From: Tetracentron sinense | Lineage: Eukaryota > Streptophyta > Magnoliopsida > Trochodendrales > Trochodendraceae | Direction: 5' to 3' | Assembly (NCBI GenBank): GCA_015143295.1 | Contig: CM026565.1 | Span: 17,432,548 to 17,496,547 of the forward strand | DNA: 64,000 nt | Notes under the pieces: model-generated | The model's database searches: none | What the model was told of the DNA's origin: nothing | What the model saw: only the letters and a program-made list of their open reading frames with translations | Program-made: the position numbers and the translations under genes | Part shown: positions 56,049-64,000 of the stretch, piece by piece | Numbering within the stretch: position 1 is the stretch's first letter | Layout of the letters: every line of letters begins with the position of its first letter

Positions 56049-57245
56049 TCACCCCTGGTTTGCCTGGCGAGACTGAGGTGTAGACCGGGTAGTCTGGGAT
56101 GACGCCTGATATGATCCTGCTGGGCGTGCTGGGGGCCTAATCCCCTGAGACTGGCCTGGCAAATGCCGACTGGGGTAATCCCTGATCATATGGCCCTGGC
56201 GACCACAATGAAAACATCCACCCGATGCCCTTCGGTAATCTCCTGCCGGGTGCCTTCGGCCGCACGAAGTGCAGACCCCGTGTGTATAGGTCGGAGGGGC
56301 CGGAGGTGGAGCATACCTCACCGTCTGAGGTGCAACTGGCCGTGGAGCTGGAAGAGCCTGAGGTCGTGGTGCCTGAGGCACATACTGCCGTGGAGCTGGA
56401 AGCGCATAAGATGGCCTCATCGGTGGTGCTAGCCATGCATACTAATAAGGACCGGTACGAGCCCGCCTCTCTGGAGGTGCTGAACTACTGGCTTGGTCTC
56501 TTGCCAACTCCCTCTTCTTGGACACCGCCTCAGAATTTGCCTCGATCAATAAGGCTTTGTCTACCACTTCCGGATAAGTAGCGTGCCTGAAAGCCGATAC
56601 TTTCTCCATAATAACATCCTTGAGCCCTTGCTCAAATCTCCTCACCTTCCTTACCTCAGTAGCCACCATGTGAGGCGCAAATCTAGAGAGCTCCGAGAAC
56701 TTAGCTTCATATTGTGCTACTGACATCGAACCTTGCTCAAGGTTGATGAATTCTCTCTCTTTCCTTTCCCGTGCTCCGATCGGAAAGTACTTCTTATAAA
56801 AAGTGTCCTTGAACTCCTCCCAAGTCCAAGGTTGACCCTGCATGGTCAAATCTCGCATCCTCAATGCGGACAACCACCAATGGTGGGCTTCGCTCTCTAG
56901 CATGAAAACTGTCCATGCTACTCTATCCTCCTCTGTAGGCGAGAGGACCGCAAAGATCTTCTCCATCTGGAGGATCCATGCCTCCGCAGCAAGAGGGTCC
57001 ACACTCCCATGGAATGGTGGAGTCCTCAATCTCCTGAATGCCTCAACTCCAGCTGTACGATGTACTGGAGCTGCGGGTGGTGGAGTAGGTGCCGTCGACG
57101 ATGGTATAGCTTGCCGAGCCGCCAGTATGGCGAGTGTCTCAGCAATAGAGCCTAAGACCTGGGAGAGGTCCGGCTGCTCATCTTCATCCCGTGAAGAAGA
57201 GGAAGCTCTGGTATGTGGTCCACGACCCCGTGTGTTCCGTCTCAT
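56049..57245 (-). pseudogene. Tekay gag (capsid and zinc knuckle), one internal stop
   Basis: ATG 57245 opens a frame with a basic start (MRRNTRGRGPHTR), the gag core (WILQMEKIFAVLSPTEEDRV, FKDTFYKKYFP, REFINLEQGSMSVAQYEAKF) and a CCHC-like knuckle (CFHCGRQGHMIRDYP, last Cys replaced by Tyr). A TAG at 56442-56444 interrupts the frame, which continues in phase at 56441 (MRPSYALPAPRQ at 56420). The frame meets TGA at 56049-56051 but stays in phase to 55997, the donor of the intron before protease. Confidence 0.9.
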
Positions 57246-57566
57246 GACTAAAGTCCTGAGAATAATAACACCACATGAGTCTAACTTGAAACCACAGTTT
57301 ATTTCAATGCCATTTCACAATAATTCAATTTGTATTAGTTGTATAATACTAATACACATCACATCAAGTCATCAGAGTATTCATCACATTATATGTTCTA
57401 GCGTACCTAGGACCCGTACTTGGTTAAAGCAACCATTATAGACTAAGACTAAAGTTTAGTCTTACACTTGGAACCAGACTCGCTCCCGACTTACTTCCTT
57501 CCTAACATATGCTCTTGTCAAGCCGTGGTATAAGATTCTAAGTGACCCTAGATACCTAAAGCCTAA

Positions 57567-57578
57567 GCTTTGATACCA
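57567..57578 (-). other. Tekay primer-binding site (tRNA-iMet)
   Basis: In minus sense TGGTATCAAAGC lies four bases after the 5' LTR end. It differs from the perfect iMet site (TGGTATCAGAGC) by one base. Confidence 0.88.
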
Positions 57579-57582
57579 CTTC

Positions 57583-59807
57583 TGTCGCGACCCAAAACCC
57601 ACCCTAGGAGTTAGAGTGAACTTTGGACGACTAATCATGGCTTACATGACTTGCTTGACAAACCAACCTGCAAAAACCCACAGAGCATATACAATAGAGG
57701 ATGACAGCGGAAACATAACTATAAAACACAACGGAAGTCTAACAACCTCTAAGTATATACACATGGTCCAAGTTTTAATACAAAGAAATCAAAACAAAGA
57801 AAGTGCGGACATGCCCGCCAAAATACATGGATATAATCACTCATGCTCACCCACAGCTAATCCACTCAGAACCTAACACCACCTACTGATAACCCTCTAC
57901 GGGAGGTTCCTCCAAAGGCTCCTCGACGTACTCCTCTTCCACCCATGGACCAGGAGCACAAACATCAAATGGAGCAGCAGCTCCCTCAGAACCTGCCGAC
58001 ATAAGAAGTACGGTTGAGCATGAAATACTCAGCGGGTACCAAATACTAACCAATAGTCATAGCATAAAAATGGCAATACATAAATCAGGAGCAATTCATA
58101 TATGTTAGACGGAAACAATTCATATCATACAAGGAGGTAAAGCAATTTATAATTATGCTTGTATTTCGTAGAAAGCCGACAAAACTTATTGAAAACATCG
58201 TGCACTTGACTTGGCTTGAAATATCTTTTCGTACTTGAAAGCTTGTCGTGTTTGTCTTGCTTGATCTTGTCGAGCGTGTCGTACGTGTCATGTCATGCAT
58301 GTCATGCGTGCTTGCTTGTGATCATGTAACTTGTGAGATACACTTGTGAGATATCCTTGTGAGATGCGCTTGAGAGATGCCTTGAGAGGGAAGGGAGACC
58401 CTTCTTTATGCAATGCACTTGAGAGGGAAGGGAGACCCTTCTTCATGATATGTATGTACTTGCGAGGGAAGGGAGGCCCTTCTTCATGATATGCACTTGT
58501 GAGTGAGGGGAGACCCCTCGTGGAATGTTGGTTCTTGTTTTCTTGTGAAAAGCGAGGTAAAACATATCGTAGGATATGTCCCACCTCTAACCATGTTCTT
58601 GAAAACCTCGGTAAATCATGTCATGCATGCCGTGCTCGTGGGAATCGTGTACATACTTGCACTTGAATTTAAATATGACATTTGGGTAATTCACAACACA
58701 TGTAACATCAATGATTGAGCAATGTAATATTCACATCATTTAGGGAAAGCAAGAAAACACACTACCATAACCCTAGCAATTTCCATGAATGTTTAAGCAT
58801 GCAATTTCTTTATTTATTATTCATTTCATTCATCTTGGCATTTCATCAAACATGGTGTGTTCATTATTGATTTACCCTACAACATGCTTTTCTAGATGGG
58901 TTTTACTCAAATCATGCATGTATGTTCATTATTGGAACAATGCCCTCCCCATTTTAATCATCACAACACAACCATTGGCATCCAATCGCCCATTCCATCT
59001 CCATTCACCATTTACAACCATCCATCTCATAAGACATGTGTACATAAAGGAAAATAAAGAGAAATAAAGGGAAAATAGGAACTATAACTAGGAGGGTAGC
59101 AAGAAGTACCGACCTTGATCAAGTGAGGAAGAAATCCCCTTCCAAAAACGACCGTGAGTTGCTGCCCTAGCTTGAGGAGATGCTCCTCACGAGCTTGTGC
59201 CTTGATCTTGAAGAAAAATGGGCTTGAGTTGAGTGTGGGTTCACAAACCCCTTGATTTCTCTCCAAAATGGAAACCCTAGGTTTAGGAATCGCCCTCTCC
59301 TCTCTTCTTATCTCCCAATCTCTCTAAGTGTCGAAATGAAGCCCTAAAGGCTCGGGTTAAACTCTTAAGGTAAGAGTGAACCGACCAAAAGACCATAATA
59401 CCCTTACTGAAATTTCTGCAAAAACGCGAGTACCGAGCGATCGGTGTTTATGACCGATCGATCGGTTGCCTACCGAGCGATCGGTGTCTTGACCGAGCTC
59501 TTGACCAAAAATCATCTCTCTGGAAAATTTCCCCATACAAAAATCTTGACCAGTCGATAGCCTCCGAGCGATCGGTTTTGGACCGAGCGATCGGTGGTCT
59601 GCAGGTCCAAACTGTTTTGGCCATAACTTTTGACTCGTTCGTCTGATTTTAACGATTCAACTTGCGTTGGGTTCGTACTTCGAAAAGGAACATTTTTGAC
59701 ATTTTGGAATTTTCAATTTCTTCCTTATTTATTAATTGTACTACTTTAAAGGCAAAATGGCTATGAAAGTGTCATGCATTAAATGTGAAAAGGTCCGGGG
59801 CTCTACA
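57583..59807 (-). repeat. Tekay 5' LTR
   Basis: The 2225-bp LTR runs in minus sense from TGTAGAGCCCCGG (59807) to TTTTGGGTCGCGACA (57583). It lacks 20 bp of the palindrome array that is present in the other LTR near 52185. It contains the palindromes (59430-59600), the hairpin array (58390-58587) and the acidic short frame (57883-58002). Confidence 0.95.
57883..58002 (-). CDS. LTR-encoded short acidic reading frame in Tekay 5' LTR
   Basis: This is the same 39-codon frame as 50478-50597. Being in the 5' LTR, it would lie in the leader of the element's RNA, ahead of gag, if transcription starts upstream of it within the LTR. Confidence 0.45.
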   Translation of the reverse strand: MSAGSEGAAAPFDVCAPGPWVEEEYVEEPLEEPPVEGYQ

Positions 59808-60263
59808 TAGATAGTTAGAAAAGTCCTTAGATCTCTACCTGAGAGATTTCAACCCAAGGTCACTGCTATTGAAGAGAGTGAAAATGTTGACTCTTTGTAG
59901 ATTGAAGAATTAGTTGGTTCACTCCAAACTTATGAACTCAATCTTTGACCATCCAAGAAAACCAAATCTTTAGCCTTGAAATCAATTAAGGAATCTTTGG
60001 ATGACGATAACAGTGATGGAGAGATGGATGAGGAAGAAATGGCTCTCCTCGTTAAAAAATTTTGAAAATTTTTTAGAACGAAAAAGAGGTTCAATCCTAA
60101 ACAAGGAGGAAAATCTTTTGAGAAGTCAAAGTCTAAGCCCTGGAAAATCAAGAAAAAATCCAAGAGTGGCGACAAGAAACACCAAGGTGTTCAATGTTAT
60201 GAATGTCATGGCTTCGGTCATATTTCACCTAACTGTCCTAACAAGAAGAAAAGTAAGGGCAAG
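59808..60263 (+). pseudogene. Copia gag, C-terminal part with zinc knuckle
   Basis: The frame resumes as VRKVLRSLPERFQPKVTAIE, then IEELVGSLQTYELNL, with stops at about 59898, 59947 and 60062. It then reaches the CCHC knuckle CYECHGFGHISPNC (60193-60234) and runs without a break into the frame at 60264. The knuckle binds element RNA. Confidence 0.85.
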
Positions 60264-62897
60264 GTGATGAATGCTTGTTGGGATGACAGTGATTCCGAGA
60301 ATGAAGAATCAGACAGTTCTTCTAGTGAAGAAACTGATAATCATACTGCTTTCACTGTATCCCTTTCTGGGATTCTTGAGACTACCTCGGTGATTGATGA
60401 GAATGATAGAAGTGATGAAAGTAGTCACACTGAGTCTAGTGGAGACACTGAGAAGAGTCATACTGACTCTGAAAGTGATGAAGATTTGAAAAACACTTAT
60501 GATAAGTTGTATTCTGAAAGTTTGAAACTGACTAAAGCAAAAATCTCTTTGAGCAAAAAACTCAAAATCACTCAAAATGAAAGAGATACTTGTAAACTAG
60601 AAGCAAAGGAGATGAATGCTCTAGTTAGTCAGCTTGAAAATGAGAAAGAAGCTTTTGTTGAAAAAGTTAAATGTCTTTTGGAAGAAAATGTCTCATTGAC
60701 TAATGTTGTCAGAAGATTAGAAGTTGAAAGAGACACTTCCTTGAAAGAAGTTGGAGAGTCAAGGACTCTATTAGTGGAGCTGGAATCTTTAAAAGATTCT
60801 CTTGTCGATAAGGTGAAATTTCTTGAAAAAGAACATCATATAACCCTTAAAGACAAGACTGACTTGATTCAGAAGGTCTATACTCTTGAGAAAGAAGTAA
60901 GAATGTTTGGAAATACTAGCTGCCTAGATGAATTAGTTAGAAAATATGGATCAAATTCTAATAGATCTGGGATAGGACATGCTGACACACCAACTGGTCC
61001 TTTAGTTGTTGGTACAATGGCTAGTGCTGTGTTTGAACCAATACATTCTGATCCCAAAGTGAATGTACCTTCCACATCAAGTACTAAGTCTTATACAAAT
61101 GTTGTAAAGCCTAGAAATGTAGCTCCTAGGGTGAATGCTTTGAGGAATCAAATTCCTTTTAGAAGAAATCCTCCTCCTCTTTCTAGATTCATACCCACAT
61201 GTCACTTTTGTGGTGTAAGAGGTCACATACGACCAAACTGTAATGCGTTTAGAAGAGCTCCCCGAAATGGTTCATGGAACCAAAATCAAAGTCAAGGGAA
61301 TCTTGAAATGCAGATTCAAGTTCTGGCTGAAAAATCTAGAATTTGGAGCGAAGATGTCAATAGGATTGCTCCAATGTCTAGAAATGAAAATGGTCTATTC
61401 ACTCCTTATGATTACTCAAGAGGAAAAAATGTGACAAATCATTATGCTAGAACTGAACAGAACAGAAAGAGGACTAGAAGGTCTAAAAAGAAAAAGGTCT
61501 CTACTACACAGAACAATATTCAAATGTCTAAACAAAGTTTAAAAACTGTGTATGTGAGAAATGATGACCTTAAGTGCCTTGTCATTCATACTGCCTTTAA
61601 AGCCCAAAACACAAAAATGTGGTATTTCGACAGTGGGTGTTCTCGGCATATGACAGGTAACAAGTCCCTATTTACTCAATTTGAGGACTGTCCAGATGGG
61701 ACTGTTACTTTTGGTGATGGAAGCAAGTCATTAGTTAAAGGGAAGGGTATCATCGATTCACCAGGCATACCAAAATTGAAAAATGCCTTGTTTGTTGAAG
61801 GACTGAAAGCTAATTTGATTAGCATAAGTCAACTATGTGATGATAACCATGCTATGCACTTTACCCAAAATAAATGCTTAGTCATTAATGGTAAAGGTAA
61901 GTGTGTTCTAGAAGGGTTGAGAACCACTGACAATTGCTACGGCTTAATCCCTAGTTCTAATTTCTCAAATGTCTGTAATAGGGCTAAAATTGAGGAAGTT
62001 GATTTGTGGCACCGAAGGCTAGGTCACATGAACTTCAAAGACCTATGCAAAATCTCAAAGCAAGAACTTGTGAGAGGTGTGCCCAAACTAGGAAAGCCTT
62101 CTACTGCTATGTGTGGGCCATGTCAAATTGGTAAACAAATTAGAACCCCACATAAGAAGACTTTAAGTATTGCTACTTCATATCCACTGGAATTAATTCA
62201 TATGGATCTTATGGGTCCTACAAGAACTGAAAGTCTAGGTGGAAAGCGATACATCCTAATCATGATTGATGATTTCTCAAGAATGTCATGGGTGGCATTT
62301 ATAAGAGAGAAATCCGATGCTTTTGAAAATTTCAAAAGTATTTGCTTGAAAATTCAAAATGAAAAAAGATGTCCAATCACTCGAATTCGAAGTGATCATG
62401 GAAATGAGTTTAAAAACTCTAAGTACAACGACTTTTGTGATGAGTCGGATATCAAACATGAATTTTCTGCACCCATTACACCTCAGCAGAATGGTGTAGT
62501 GGAGAGGAAGAACAGGGTTCTTCAAGAGATGGCTAGAGTTATGCTCCATAGCAATAATCTAGCTTCTCATTTCTGGGCTGAAGCAGTAAACACTGCTTGT
62601 TATATAGTTAATCGAGTTTTTCTAAGGCCTGGAACAAAGAAAACCCCATATGAGTTGTGGAATAACAAGAAACCCAGTGTCAAGTACTTTCGAGAATTCG
62701 GAAGTAAATGCTATATCCTTAAGGATAGAGAGCAACCGGGCAAACTTGAATCCCGGAGTGATGAAGGGATATTTCTTGGGTATTCCACAAACAGTAGAGC
62801 TTATCGAGTGTATAACTTGAGAACCTCTACAATTATGGAGTCCATCAATGTAGTTGTGGATGACTCTGGTGTTGAAAATTGTGCAACTAGAGGATGA
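60264..62897 (+). pseudogene. Copia gag tail, protease and integrase
   Basis: The open frame (first codon GTG, really a continuation of gag) has a Ser/Asp-rich start, a coiled coil at about residues 75-220, a second CCHC knuckle (CHFCGVRGHIRPNC, near 61199), protease (WYFDSGCSRHMTGN, near 61620), pre-integrase zinc region (LWHRRLGHMNFKDL...CGPCQIGKQ), integrase core D,D,E (HMDLMGP, RSDHGNEF, NGVVERKNR) and the integrase C-terminal part (GSKCYILKDREQ, GIFLGYS). It ends early at 62897 by a frameshift; the following frame (62854-63276) carries on. Confidence 0.9.
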
Positions 62898-64000
62898 TGA
62901 TAGTACTGGAAATGAAAATGTTGAAACTTCTTCAACTCCACTTATTACTAAGCAATCATCTCCATTAAAACCTACACATCCAAGGGTCATAAGTCCTCAC
63001 ACTTCCACAGATATTATTGGTGATCTTGAAAGTGGAGTGAGAACAAGGAAACAAATTGAAAATGAAGTTAGCTACATTTGCTATACTTCATCTTTTGAAC
63101 CCAAGAATGTAGCTGAAGCCCTTGCAGATGATAATTGGATCAATGCAATGCAAGAAGAGTTACTTCAGTTTACTAGGAATAATGTTTGGTATTTAGTACC
63201 TAGACCTAACAATACAAATGTGATAGGCACCAAATGGATTTTCAAGAACAAATCTGATGAAAAGGTACTATCATAAGAAATAAGGCTAGGTTAGTTGCAC
63301 AAGGATACACCCAAATTGAAGGCATCGACTTCGATGAGACCTTTGCTCCTATTGCCAAGCTAGAGTCAATCAGAATTCTTCTAGCTGTGGCTTGCCATAT
63401 GAAATTTAAGTTGTTTCAAATGAATGTTAAGAGTGCCTTTCTGAATGGCATTCTACAGGAAGAAGTCTATGTGGAACAACCAAAAGGGTTTGAAGATCCA
63501 CATCACCTTGATCAAGTCTATCGATTAAAAAAGGCCCTCTATGGTTTAAAGCAAGCTCCAAGAGCTTGGTATGAAAGGTTGACTACTTATCTCTTGGAAA
63601 AGGGATTTTCAAGAGGGGGAGTAGACAGAACCCTTTTTATAAAAAATGTGAAAGGTGATATTGTCATCGCCCAGATATATGTTGATGACATTGTGTTTGG
63701 TTCCACATTAGACTTACATGCTCAATCATTTGCTGAACAAATGAAAAATGAATTTGAAATGAGCATGGTAGGTGAGCTGAGTTTCTTCCTTGGTCTTTAG
63801 ATCAAGCAATTAGATTCTGGGATCTCAGTATCTCAAATCAAATATGCTAAAAATCTGGTGAAGAAATTTGGTATGAGTTTTGCTAAGCATGCTAGAACTC
63901 CTATGATTTCTACAACAAAACTTAGTAAAGATACTTCAGGCAAGGATGTAGATCAAACTTCTTACAGAAGCATGATTGGTAGTTTGCTTTACCTAACTGC
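62898..64000 (+). pseudogene. Copia reverse transcriptase, frameshifted, cut by window end
   Basis: 62898-63276 reads ALADDNWINAMQEELLQFTR and [16 protein letters not shown], then a one-base loss in the A-run at about 63260 shifts the frame. The frame at 63387-63800 gives [10 protein letters not shown] (usually [10 protein letters not shown], so a catalytic Asp reads Asn), [14 protein letters not shown] and the intact [13 protein letters not shown] at 63798-63800 follows SFFLGL, and the frame continues (IKYAKNLVKKFGM, SYRSMIGSLLYLT) to the edge. RNase H lies beyond the window. Confidence 0.88.

Larger units (their letters stand above)
50178..59807 (-). mobile_element. Tekay/Del-type Ty3/gypsy retrotransposon, nearly full length
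   Basis: The 9630-bp element has LTRs at 57583-59807 (5') and 50178-52422 (3'), primer site 57567-57578, polypurine tract 52423-52436, gag 56049-57245, pol 52523-55848 and chromodomain-type integrase tail. Target duplication AAGAT (50173-50177) / TAGAT (59808-59812) has one change. The LTRs differ by about seven substitutions and one 20-bp indel by eye, which means a recent insertion. Three in-frame stops disable gag-pol. It splits the copia gag. Confidence 0.95.
48381..64000 (+). mobile_element. Ty1/copia retrotransposon (SIRE/Maximus-like), 3' end beyond window
   Basis: The 5' LTR (48381-49603), tRNA-Met primer site (49606-49617), gag (49675-50177, resuming at 59808), protease, integrase and RT follow in copia order (integrase before RT). 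It interrupts the Tnp2 remnant at 48380. A Tekay element (50178-59807) splits gag. Stops and two frameshifts show it is inactive. The long gag/coiled-coil part with two CCHC knuckles suits the SIRE/Maximus lineage. The 3' LTR and right target duplication are outside the window. Confidence 0.92.

Overview
The window is nuclear DNA from a flowering plant, probably a eudicot, from a repeat-dense region. The evidence is nested Ty3/gypsy and Ty1/copia retrotransposons, plant CACTA (En/Spm) transposons with Tnp2- and TNPA-type genes, GT-AG introns, and two recognisable pieces of plant genes: a xyloglucan endotransglucosylase/hydrolase and a terpene synthase. No complete host gene, rRNA, tRNA or CRISPR array was seen. 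The species cannot be named from the sequence.

Layout. 1-440 is a minisatellite and 441-2246 is repetitive non-coding DNA. 2247-13429 is a decayed Ogre/Tat-like Ty3/gypsy element on the minus strand (ORF1, gag, protease, RT, RNase H, integrase), broken by a solo LTR at 6514-9040. 13430-26666 is a CACTA transposon with both ends. It holds the intact 3' half of a Tnp2 transposase gene and a complete seven-exon TNPA-like gene whose 6-kb last intron contains the XTH and terpene synthase fragments. 26670-37357 repeats 4038-15733 in the same order (Ogre/Tat element with the same solo LTR, then the CACTA 5' end), so the region is a tandem duplication with a unit of about 22.6 kb. 37358-48380 holds unassigned DNA, a solo LTR (38630-44531) with a second solo LTR inside it (40387-42796, opposite strand), a pair of 283-bp direct repeats, and a decayed 5' half of a Tnp2 gene. 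48381 to the window end is a Ty1/copia element (SIRE/Maximus-like) whose gag is split by a nearly full-length Tekay/Del-type Ty3/gypsy element (50178-59807, minus strand). The copia 3' LTR lies beyond the window.

Order of events. The copia element is older than the Tekay element inside it, whose LTRs differ by about seven substitutions and one 20-bp indel by eye. The Ogre/Tat element took a solo LTR and a CACTA junction, and the whole was then duplicated. Copies A and B differ by roughly 2% in the stretch compared by eye, and copy B has a 1.15-kb deletion with microhomology.

Most interesting signals. (1) The gypsy LTRs carry arrays of short hairpins whose arms change together. (2) They and the copia LTR carry arrays of CG-rich palindromes (GATCGATC or GGTCGACC cores). 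(3) A block of about 65 bp is shared between the copia LTR and the Tekay LTR although the elements belong to different superfamilies. (4) A short acidic reading frame starting ATG TCG G(C/T)A GGT is kept near the 3' end of several diverged LTRs. (5) The Tekay gag-pol frame contains a 148-bp GT-AG intron between zinc knuckle and protease. (6) A CACTA element with an intact TNPA-like gene carries two host gene fragments in one intron.
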